Shown: positions 33,485 to 44,400 of the stretch, one piece after another | How positions within the stretch are numbered: position 1 is the stretch's first letter | How the letters are laid out: each line of letters starts with the position of its first letter | NCBI RefSeq assembly: GCF_047511655.1 | Contig: NC_133400.1 | Location: 4,563,001-4,627,000 of the forward strand | Direction: 5' to 3' | DNA: 64,000 nt | Source: Castor canadensis | Lineage: Eukaryota > Chordata > Mammalia > Rodentia > Castoridae | The notes under the pieces: model-generated | What the model saw: the letters and a program-made list of their open reading frames with translations, nothing else | Database searches by the model: none | Told to the model about the DNA's origin: nothing | Position numbers and translations under genes: made by a program

Positions 33485-33577
33485 TTTTTTTTTTTTTTCA
33501 GTTCTGGGGATTAAACCCCAGGTCTCACATATGCCAAGCAGATGTCCTACTACTGAACTATATATACCCCAAGCCCT
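33485..33577 (-). mobile_element. ID-type SINE, antisense
   Basis: Poly(T), then GGGGATTAAACCCCAGGTCT, and CCTACTACTGAACTATATA. Confidence 0.75.
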
Positions 33578-34479
33578 AGATTTATTCTTAATTTATAGAA
33601 TCCAGGTTCTTATCTGAAATGGTTATTCACACATCTCTAAGTGTCTTGCATAGGCTTCTATGGAACAGAGGCGTAACTGTAGAATTTTCTCAAAGTGAGT
33701 AACAGGACATATAGGAAGGGTAGCAAGTGTGAGATGGTGAAAGAATTGCTCATTGCTTTAGACAAATGATTACAAGAGCATTTTCTCATTGGATTATGGA
33801 CGTATCAAATGTCAACAGTCATTGTCCCATGAGAGGCACAGCCAGCTCATTCAGGGATGGTCATGGTGACAATGCCAGCTTAGTAGTCAATAGACAGGTC
33901 GTTGGGTCTTTCTCAGAGCTCACCTTTCTTGTTGGCCTGGTATATCTGTTGCTTCACACGTAAGGCAACTACACCTGGGCTACACTTACAAAATTAGACA
34001 CTGCTTGGAGAGCCTGTAGAATTTGTCCACTGAACTTGTGTTTGTAGCCAAGCTCAATCTAAGCTCTTGGATGTGCCACCCCACCTTCCCCCAGCTCAAC
34101 TTCCTCTTCCCTCAGTTGGTTTGGTAGTGAATGGGTATTTGGGAGAATATGGATTTCCTTTTGGATAATCAAGATATTGAATTAATCTGGTAGGGGCCCC
34201 TTATGTGCCTACCATGGAAGGGAAAGGGTAGAGGAGACTTAAAAATTATAACATCTTGAATGGGGAAAATCTCTAAGGTCCTAGTTCCAATTTAAAATAG
34301 TGTTAACAGTTCTCCACAGAAATCTCTCAGAATTGGAAAAGTATCTGAAAGTTAACAGAAGGTGCTGGTAGCAAGAGGTGCTTAGTAGTAGGAGGTGCCT
34401 GAGAGTGGACGTACTCTTAACAGTGAGTTGGTTCTGGCGGGGAGCCACACTAATCAGGGCTGCAGCCTGGGTTTTCTGG
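33578..34479. other. Unannotated intergenic DNA
   Basis: No gene or recognised repeat. Confidence 0.45.
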
Positions 34480-34765
34480 ATGGAAGCAGCCTTTTGCCTG
34501 GTTTTGCTGCTGACTTGAGAGTGGTACTGGGAAGAACATGAGCCCTGGAGCCAAATGGCCTAGGTCTGGTTACTGGCGGCCACTTGCCCTGGACAGTGTT
34601 GGGTTTCTCAAGTCTTCCTTGTTCCTTATCTGCAAGTAGGCGATCACAGCACTTGTCTCGTGTGGCTGTGGTGGGGACTCAGGAAATTAATGTGCAGAAC
34701 ACATTTTCTATGTCAAGGACACCTAATAAGCAATCAATAGGTGTAAACCATTATTGTTATTATCA
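34480..34765 (+). mobile_element. MIR relic, nearly full length
   Basis: In order: GAGCCCTGGAGCCAAATGGC, CTAGGTCTGGTTACTG, GCCACTTGCCCTGGACAG, CCTTATCTGCAAGTAGG, GTGGGGACTCAGGAAATTAA and AATAAGCAATCAATAGGTG. Confidence 0.75.
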
Positions 34766-35522
34766 TCGATCGTGTTTGTACTGAATTCATACAATCCAGG
34801 AGAACTGCAGACTCCTTTCCTTGGATTCAAATGGACAGCTTGATCATGGGTACAACTGCACTAACCCAGCATCAAACCGACTTTTTCGCAGTGTTTTGTC
34901 TGTCACATCTTAAGATCAAGACTCAATGTATTTATTTTACTAAAATTCGATCTGATCCACTCCAAAAATTTGGTGGTAGGTGATGACCTCATTTATCACT
35001 GTTTAAAATGACATTTTGAAAATCTGGGATGTGCTGTCAGTATTTCTAAGACTCAAAGTCTTATTTAAGACCTATCATGAAAATTACCTGGATTTATTTT
35101 CTACAGTGTTCATGTTTGCTGGTGTTGGCCAAGGGGCACAGGTGGTACATCTGTCTGAAATGAGGCTCATTTAGAGAGACATCAGTATTAAATGCAACTT
35201 TTATCCAAATTAGTGAACATTTGCATCTTCTTACTAAAGCAAATTATCCCAAATAATTTATCATAGGTAAAACAGGGAGAAAATGTAATTTTTTGGTTCC
35301 TCTTATAATCATTTTATTATTTCTTTGTTGGTGTAATAATCTTTACTTTGGACAATTTTTTTGTTACATCTTTAAACTGACTGAGAAACTGTAATTTTTT
35401 TATCAACTAAGGAGGATGATGCTTTAGTAACAAGAGGTGGGAGCTGTGACAGTGGCTCAATGGAAATAAAATTCTCAGAGTCATGCTTAGCAATTGGGAA
35501 AAATAGTTTCAGGTTCTTACTT
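34766..35522. other. Unannotated AT-rich intergenic DNA
   Basis: No gene or young repeat; moderately AT-rich unique sequence. Confidence 0.45.
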
Positions 35523-35748
35523 GACTTTGGCAGTACTGGAGTTTGAACTCAGGGCCTCACACTTGCTAGGCAGGTGCTCTACCACTTGAGCCACTCCACC
35601 AGCCCTTTTTGGTGATGGTTTTTTTTTTTTTTTTTTGAGATAGGGTCTCATGAACCATTTGCCTGGGCTGGCTTTGAACGGAGAGCCTCCTAATCTTTGC
35701 CTCCTGAGTAGCTGGGATTTCAGGCGTGAGCCATCGGTGCCTGGCTTG
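35523..35748 (-). mobile_element. Composite SINE (dID plus B1 type), antisense; best-preserved copy
   Basis: Reads TTTGGCAGTACTGGAGTTTG, CTCTACCACTTGAGCCACTC, an inner T-run, GAGATAGGGTCTCATGAACC and GAGCCATCGGTGCCTGGCTT. It is a useful local reference for the family. Confidence 0.95.
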
Positions 35749-35964
35749 ACTTGGTTTTAAGAGAACTTGGACTAAGACAAAATGTCAGTTGATAACAAGA
35801 TAACATTTTGCTTCTACTCTTCCTTTCATTACACACTATCATGCATCCGAGCATGTTAAAACAGCCTGTAATTCAGGGGTGGGAAAGGAGTAGGCACAAG
35901 GGAAAGCTGAGGCACATCCAACCTATTAATGAAGTCTGAACTTTACCCCTCCTTTTCTGTCTTT

Positions 35965-36180
35965 TTTTTTTTCCACTATTGGGGATTGAGCTCAGGGCCT
36001 GGTGCTTGCTTGGCAAGTGCTCTGCTCCTTTCTTGAGCCATGCCCCTAGTCCTTTTATCCTTTTGCATTTAGTTTGTTTTTCAGATAGGGTCTTACACTC
36101 ACTTTGCCTAGGCTGGCCTCCAACTGTGAGCCCCCTGCCTCTGCCTCCCACTTGACTGGAACCACAGGCATGCCTAGCTT
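35965..36180 (-). mobile_element. Composite SINE, antisense
   Basis: TTGGGGATTGAGCTCAGGGC, then TTAGTTTGTTTTTCAGATAG and the B1-like arm to ACCACAGGCATGCC. Confidence 0.82.
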
Positions 36181-36904
36181 GTTCTGAGTTCCAAGTCAAA
36201 TTGCAATCAGAGTTTTGCAGTTTTGTGACTTGGAAAGTACAGGAGAGTCTATTGACTCAGTGAGGGGACCACTCAGCACCTGTGGTCCCTGGAGATAGTT
36301 CAGATTTGTGTTGAGGGCAAGCTCTCCCTCTACCATGTTACTTAGCATGGGGTCAGGGTGCCCTCCACCTGGCATCTAAGGATGCTTCTTGGTCTGTTCA
36401 AGGGTGACCCCCCCCCCACCTTCCTGGAGAAGGAGGGTGGTGAGGTGCACCAGGGTGCACTAAGAGAACTTATTGTCAGGTGTGGATGTGCAGGCTTGGC
36501 TCCCCCTCCCCTGCATTGCGATCACACCCTCACAGAGAACCACTGTGTCATGTTCAAAGTGTGGCATCTCCTGATTAAGCACCAGGACTTGAGACTGTGC
36601 ACATAGGGTTATAACTGTGCTTAGTGTAGTCATCAAACTGAGGATGGTCCCTCTGGTCTGTGCTATGCCACCAACGTCACAGCCGATGTGCCAGGGTAAG
36701 TCACATCCCTAAGTTGGACAAGGTGAGCCCATTGCGCATGCTGTGAGCTACTGCTGGCTTCTGCCTTAACTGACCCATTCAACCTAACAGAGATGTGCAG
36801 GGTGCCCCTGAACAGTCAAAGATGTGCACTTACACTCTAGCAAGACCCAGCACCAGTGACATTAGACACACATAGAAATCAGAGAAAAACTACTGCCCAG
36901 CAGT
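36181..36904. other. Region just downstream of CDH13
   Basis: No gene; a C-run lies at 36409. Contains the GU-rich downstream element of the CDH13 poly(A) site near 36870 (read on the minus strand). Confidence 0.5.
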
Positions 36905-38454
36905 TTTAACCACCAAATACCCATTTTATTTTAATGAAAAAAAACTCTGCATTCTATATGCTCCAAAAGATTTACTATTGAAACTAATACAATATATGGA
37001 ACTCTTATCTGCATAATTTCACTACAACAAAGACAACAGATGACTCCTACTTCCTACAGAAGGCTAACTGAAAAGCACAGGGCAAACAGAGATTGCATAA
37101 GAAAGCGTGTGTGCGCGTGTGTGTGCGTGTGGTTAAAACCTTTAGTAAGGAACTGCATTAAAATATGCTGAGACGCTTACCTGACCCTAGTTTGTGGCAA
37201 GCTCTAATAAAAAGCCACAGGCTGTCACTAGTTTTATCTGATAGAAAAATTTGGTGTGAGCTTTGATGGTTCATTTATGGTTTGTCAACAAGAAGATGAT
37301 CTTAGTACGAGCACAGTTTCTCCTCTTACCTTTACATGCTCACAGAACAAAAATCAGCTACTTTCCATACATAATGAACAACTTTTATTTCCAGGTTCGC
37401 AAACAGCGGTAGAGTCACACAGAAGGGTACTTGGAAAACTACCTGTATTTACTCTATTTTCTGCCTGTATATATGAAAGAAACGGTGTGTGTGTGCATAA
37501 GCGTATATCTCTACATGTAGGTTTTTTTTATGTGTATACAAGATGGTACCTTCTTATGTACGCATGATCTCCAGAGTGACATTTGCAATCGTACACGTAC
37601 CAGGAGGGAGAGATTCTCCAACCGTGATCCATGTCACCATAGGAAGTATGGGACTATGGATTCGGGGCACATATAAAAGGTGGATGCCCATGAAGGAAGA
37701 ATTCAGCCCTTTTCTCGGCACTTGATGGCAAGATTTCCTGCCGGCTCACCCCCTTGGCTCAGGATCACGGAATTTGGTGGCAGTGGGAATTGGTGGCAGT
37801 CCTCATACTAATGAGAAAGGACTTCTTTCTCTGCTCTCCCTGTCTGTGGACCTGCCTGGCTGGTTGTTCAGTGTGTAGCATTCAAGATTGAATGGGCCGA
37901 TGTGGACAGAGCTTTGCAGCAAAGCCACTGCTCTGTGACCTGTCCTTGTGCTGGGGGCTCTGCTGTCTTAGCTTCTGCCCCCTCTGTCTAACTTTTCAAG
38001 GAGGAATGGCATATCAAAACTAGGCTTCTCCTGAATAATCTCTCTATATAAATACCGTGTATATACACACACAGATACTCATACATATACAAACACTAAC
38101 CCACAGACACAGCTGCACGAGTGGCGCACTGGCTAGCAACATGTCAACACATCAGAAAAAGTAGTCATTGTTTCTGCTCCCAGAAGGTCAGGTTCTATGC
38201 ATGATCTTTAAACATTCAGGGAAAATTCAGAGTTCTCCATGAATTAGAGGAAGGAAGGTGCTATCAAAATGGTAAAATACAGACTAAATGAAATTGCAAA
38301 GAAAACAAAAATGGGGGAACAATTGAGGCCTACTTGTGAAGTTCAATAGCTGTAAACAGCAATCTTCAGATTTGGATAGACTTTTTTTTTTTCTTTTTCC
38401 TGTTGCTATGGAAACTTGGGAGTCAAGCTTCAGATGTCAGGAGTTCTCACAGAC
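36905..38454 (-). other. CDH13: CDH13 last exon: two codons, stop and 3' UTR
   Basis: After acceptor GAGCCTTCTCCATTCAG, the exon reads GT CTG TGA. Joined to the G left by the previous exon it gives Gly-Leu-stop, matching the human ending Cys-Leu-stop except for one base. The stop is at 38449-38447. The 3' UTR runs about 1.5 kb with no SINE to AATAAA at 36930-36925, followed by a GU-rich downstream element (TATGTGTGTC near 36870). A nearer AATAAA at 37389-37384 could give a shorter form. Confidence 0.85.
38402..38415. promoter_or_regulatory. RFX X-box-like motif inside CDH13 last exon
   Basis: GTTGCTATGGAAAC, an inverted repeat fitting the RFX consensus with both half-sites, lies 32 bases past the CDH13 stop codon in the 3' UTR. 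Confidence 0.4.
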
Positions 38455-41400
38455 CTGAATGGAGAAGGCTCAGAGTTAGGTCGGGGAAAATCACAATTCA
38501 ATTCACAACATTTCAGCTAAACACCAGAGAAATGACTGACAAGCTAGAACACACATCGTGCTCCCTTGGGGACTTTTTCTTCCCCTTTTAGCATGGCATT
38601 TGAAGACAGAATAATTCTGCTGGTTTAGGTATTAAGAAGCTGGACTTGTGGCTGGGGGTGGAGCTCAGTGTAAAAGCAAGGCTTCCGTGCACATGAGGCC
38701 ATGGGTTTGATCTTCAGCACCAAGAAAAAATGCTGGACTCCTCTGAAAATGCTAATGTCATACATCTCTTTTGAGATAACCCCAGCTATTCGAGTTCCTC
38801 CAAATGGGATTTATTTTATGCATAGTAGCACAGATGAGCTAAAAGGTGAACAAGATCGCTTGGTAGCTTGGAGACCAATGACTGTCACTTATGCATACAC
38901 ATGTACTTTCACTTCTTTTTCTGGTCACAGAGCAAGAGACTTGGTGGTGGTGTGCTAGTTTCATACTGCTTTGTTTAAGCCATGAACACAGTGGCTTAAA
39001 ACCACATAAATAAATTCTTTTATAATTCTGGAGGTCGTAATTCTGAAATGAGTCTTACAGGGTTAAAATCGAAGCGTTGGCAGGACTGTGTTCCTTCTGG
39101 AGGCTCTATGAGAGACTCCATCTCCTGTCTTTCCCAACTTCTAGAGGCCACCTGTGTGCCTTGGCTCATGGCTTCTTCCTCCATCTTCAAAGCTTGTACT
39201 GTAGCATCTTCTGTCTCCAACTCTACCCCCCCTTTGTTTCCATCATCACGTGATTCTTAAAACTGCTCCTCCGTGTGCCTCTTATAAGTACCTGTGATTA
39301 GATCAGGCTCACTGGCTAACCCAGGACATCCTCCCCATCGCAAGGACTGTTACTTAGTCACATGAGCAAGGTCTCTTTTACCAGGTAGGGTGACGTGTTC
39401 TGAGATTCCAGGGATTGGGACGAGGATGTGTTTGGGAGCCATTACTCAGTCAACCTCATGTGTGTGGCACTGTATTTCCAGAGGAAATAAGGCACCATGC
39501 AGCAGAGTGGTGAACTATGAGACCATGTCACTCAAGTGGAAAAGGTCACAGAAAGCAATGCCACCTCTGGTGTGTTTAGTGGTCCAATGTTCTGGTTCCT
39601 GTGCACAGCCTCTCCTTCAGGTCACCACAAGGACAGGTCCAAGGATGGAGCCTGTTGCCCTGCTCAGCCCAGCTCTATCAGCGGGGAGGAGCTCCATCTC
39701 TAGGATGCCTGGATCCAGCATTTTCTGCTGCTTCTCTCCTTACAAGCACTACAGGCAAAGAGGCATGCTGATTGCAGCCCAGGACCCCTTGCCAAGCCCT
39801 CTTCCCTCTCAGGCTTCAGACAGAGAGTCTAGAGCCTTCTAGAGGAGAGGTGTGCACTTGCTCATCTGGCCTTGGTCAGCACTCCTAGGCAGTTGGGCTC
39901 CCCACTGCCTCCATCCTGCAGCACCCACTGAGTCAGGCCCCCTTCTTTGGGCTCTTCCAAGGTGGTACTTTCACTTTTGCAATGATTGGCTCTCACTGGA
40001 GTCCAGGTTTAAGATAGTTATAACTGGGGTGGTTTTGAGGAAGTGTGTGAAGCCCATTCTTTTAGGTTGGAGAAATAGGTTTTTTTTCCCAAAAACCATT
40101 TGTCTTGCCAGGCTGGTGCAATGTCTCCTATATCTGACATTTGCTGGAGATCAGCCTGAGGCTTGTCAGCCCCCACACTGGTGACTTGGGGGGCTGGGGC
40201 CTGTCCTGTGCACTAGAGGACATTTGGCATCATTCCTGACCTCTGTCCACTAGGTGCCACTGGTAGCATCCTCTCAGTCATGATAATGAAAAATATTTCT
40301 AGGCATTTCCAATTGTTCCTTAGGGGGCAAGTTGGTTAAAATAATAATAATAAAAACATTGGGGCTGAATAAAATCCATTAAATTAGACTCCAGCCTTTT
40401 GTTTTCAACTTGGAGTTTCCAATCCCTGTTTTAAGTCAATTTAGACTGTACTGTAGATTATCCCACCTCCTAGGGCTGCTGAGACGATTACGCGAGGTGA
40501 TCGGTGTGATTTATGTAAAGCTCCTAGCTGGCTTGTGCACAGCACACAGGAGTTCCTCATGCATCAGCGATCATTGTCCATAAAGTCACATGTGTTTGGG
40601 AGACCATGGCTCCTCCACAAAGCCTGACTCAGGGCCATCCCCATGCATAGGAAAGCCCCTTCTACTCAGGTTCGGTGTGTCTTTGGGCTCTGCCTCTGCC
40701 CACAATACATTCCACAACAAAAAGGAACAAAATGTTGATACCCTCAAGGAAATTTTAGAAAAGGCAAAACTATCATTAGAGAAACCAGATCAGTGAGCGC
40801 CTGGACTGAGGGGGAAAGGGGGTCATAACAAAGGGAACAATTTTGATGGTGGCATGGCTACACAATTGTGAACATCCACCCCAACTGCACATTTAAACTG
40901 GATGGATTTTATTGCATGCAATTAATACCTTAATACAGAATTAAATTAAGAATGTAGTAGCCATCTTTGGCTCATCTTGGTTGCTTCTTTAAACTTCATT
41001 GTGATGAAGTTGTTTCTTCACTGACCTCCCCTAGTCCCCCAATATAGAGACTTTTAATTTTGGTACTTGTTAAATGGTTCACTTGATCTTCATTTTATGT
41101 TATTGCTATTTCTGATTTAGTAAGTCTAAAACGATGTTCAAAAAAGTTTCTGGACAAGTCTCTTCCTTGAGACTTGTCTGTGTCAAACCACACAGAGCCA
41201 TGCCAGAGTGATGCCACGGTCGGTTTGCTTCACTGGGGAGCCACAAAGAATTATGCATCCCCTCAATGTCACCAGCATGTAATTTACACAGCAAAATTGA
41301 TAGTAACAGTAATTTCATTTACATTTTTTATTACCCTCAATGCCATCATTTTTATTTCCTTTATTTTTATGTGTCTAGGAGGATGTACAGATCCTTTCAG

Positions 41401-44400
41401 TCAGCTCTCAGTTGCAGTAAAGCCATCTACAGTGTCATAATAGATGGAAATGTCTAATCCTCCACCTCCATAAAGGAGGCCATCTGACAGCAAATGCTGG
41501 CTTCACTGCCCACTTTCCTGGGGACCTTTCTGTGCAACAGTTTTCTCATCTATAAAGTGGAGTAGAATCACCTGGCCAATGAAGAAAACATAAAAGAAAG
41601 CCAGGACTATTAGGCATTTGGTTAATGTGAGTCCGTTTGGATCTGTTACTTGGGGCGGTGTGGGGGGGTAGGAGAAAACCCCACTTTTCTTCTGGTGTGA
41701 TATGCTCTTAACACTGCTGACGTTTTATGGATGATGCTTTAATTTTCCTTTGTTTTCTTTTGTGATACTGGGGTTTGAACTCAGGGCCTCATGCTTGCTA
41801 GGTGGGTGCTCTACCACTGGAGCCACACAGCCAGCTCCTGGATGATGCTTTGAAGCAACGCTTGTGCTGGTGGGGTGGCTCAAGCAGTAAGCGTGCCTGC
41901 CCAGCAAGCGTGAAGCCCTGGGTTCAGACCCCCAGTACTGTCAAAAAAAGAAAAAAAGGAAATATTTGGCCTGGCAGAGAGGCTCAAGTGGTAGAGCTCT
42001 TGTCTAGCAAGTGTGATGCCCTGAGATCAAACCCCAGTACCAACCAAAAAAAAGCCTTAGCTGAGGCAACGCTGACAAGCTTTTCCCCTAAGAGACCATA
42101 CAGTCTCTGTTGCAAGTACTCACCTCTGCCATTGAACAAGCAATCACAGATAATATGTGATCACAGACAATAAATGGGCATGGCTGTGCGCCAATAAAAC
42201 TTTATTTACAAAATTGGGCAGTGGGCCAGATTTGCCCTGCGTGCTGTAGTTTGCATTCCCTGCCTTAAAGAAACATCAGACAGATTCTACCAGCTTACTT
42301 CCTGTTCCCCAGCATTTTTCAATCAAGAGCTGAGTTAGGAATCTAGTTTCAGTGCTTTTAGAAAATCCCCCAGGCCCCAAATCTTGCCGAACTTAGTGTC
42401 AGTTAACTCTCCCTGAAACTCTTTCTAGCTGGTTTCTTTTGTGAAGCTTAGCTTCCTATCTTATATATGTTTTCATTCTGTGGCTTTTTACTTTCTAAGG
42501 CTAATGCCATGGAAATTGCTGGGTTTTGTCATCTCACTGAACCCTCAACCTGGATTCGAGTGTTGCTAACATCACCTATGTTAAATATCTTTACAGCCAT
42601 ATTCTTAAATTCACCTTCCTCCTCCTTTTTCCTATTGAAGGGTAAATTGAGGGAACCAGTGCACAGTCAGGATATGGACGGGAACTGGGGCTGTTTTCAG
42701 AATGTCCAGGAGCCTCTATTATAAGTAAGTGGAGCATTCACTGTGGTGGTCTCGCTGTTCCTACTGACAGGCCTTTAAAAGTGGCCCAATATCTGAGCCA
42801 CACCTCCAGGGTAGTGCCAAGGTATGGGTATGGGTAGATATTTACTTAAAAGTCCCCTAGAGGGTGCATTGTGAAGCCAGGGTTGAGATCCACTTTCATC
42901 TCTGCAGGTGGGATTACACCAGGGTGATCTGGCAGGCTAATGGCAACGATTGAGCAGATCAGCTTACTGTACCCAGGCACCAGGGGTCCTGCTCATGAAG
43001 GAAATTCTCTGGACCCTGGAAATCCAGGCCTAGGATTCTGTCAGCACAGAAAGGAACTCTCAGATGTCACACGTGGCTATAAATTCAGTGTCTGAATTAT
43101 CCTTATTCTTCCATATTCCGGCTCTTTGGTAAGTCTGTGTCCATCTCTTGGGAAGTCTGCTTAGCTGCCCTTTTCCAACCCTTCCTAATTTCTTCTCAGT
43201 CCTCAGCCCCATCTCCATCCTGTCATCCTCTGCAGATGAAACTGTCTCCCATTAAACTAGAAAGTCAAGGGTAGACTGCTCAGTTTCCATCGTCTCTGTC
43301 AAGTTCCCATGAAGTCAAGGAGTTAGGAACCAGGGAGTAAGGCAGTGAAGACAGAAGGCCCTGAGATGGGAGTGGGAGGAAGGGATGGACACAGCTGTGG
43401 AGTGCTGAAATCCTTTGGGCTTTCAGCTGGAGGACTTGGAAGGAGCCAGAGGGTGACGGGGAAGATGATGGCAATGATGTAGTCATCAGAGGTAGTTGGG
43501 AAGAAGGGCAGGCTCGGAGGGGAGGATGGTATGTTCTGGTATGTTCTGTTTAAGAGCTGCAGAGTGTGCAGGGCTTTTCCTCCTCCCTCCTACCCTGGGG
43601 TGCTGGTCTGCACAGAGCTTTACACACTGTGATGTCTGTGTTGAAAGGGTGGTTGATCCACCAAGCCCTGTCACTGGGATGGTATGCCTCTGCTCTTTCT
43701 GTCAATTCTCCAACTTCCTAATTCATAATTAGACCAGTTATTTCTCAAAATGTAAATACCAAGCCCCCCCCCAAAGGCCTTTGGAAGCCAACAGCTAACG
43801 TGAATAATGGCTAAGGTTAAAACTGGATGAATAGGCCAGAAACAGGAAACACTGGGCAAGTATTCATTCATTGTCTTTTCACGTGTATATTACTCAGGAT
43901 GGTAAGTTACTTGTGTAAAATAATGTTTCATTATGTTGCAGTCATTACTACTAGCCCGTGGAAGAATGTGAATTATAAATATACGTTTTTTAGGGGGACT
44001 GGGGTTTGAACTTGGCCTCCTTGCACTTGCTACACAGGTGCTATATCACATAAGCCATGTTCTGAGCCCTTTTCACTTCAGTTTATCTTTCAGATAGGGT
44101 CTCCTACTTTTTGCCAGGGTGGGCCTGGGATCATTAGCCTCCCATTTCTGCCTCATAGGTAGTTGGGATTACAGGCAGACACCACCACACCTGGCCATAA
44201 ATAAGCATTTTTCTTAAGTTCAGCCTTCATCCATGAATTCTCATGACTGTTTTTAGAAGGACTGTTTAGATTATAAACGCTTTATAATCTGAGGTCTATG
44301 GCTCTAAGAAGCCTTCCACTGAGGAAAAACCATGCCTGCCCAGGATGCATAAAGCTCTGTGCTGCACTGTGGATGCTTGATTCATTTTCCCATAACACCA

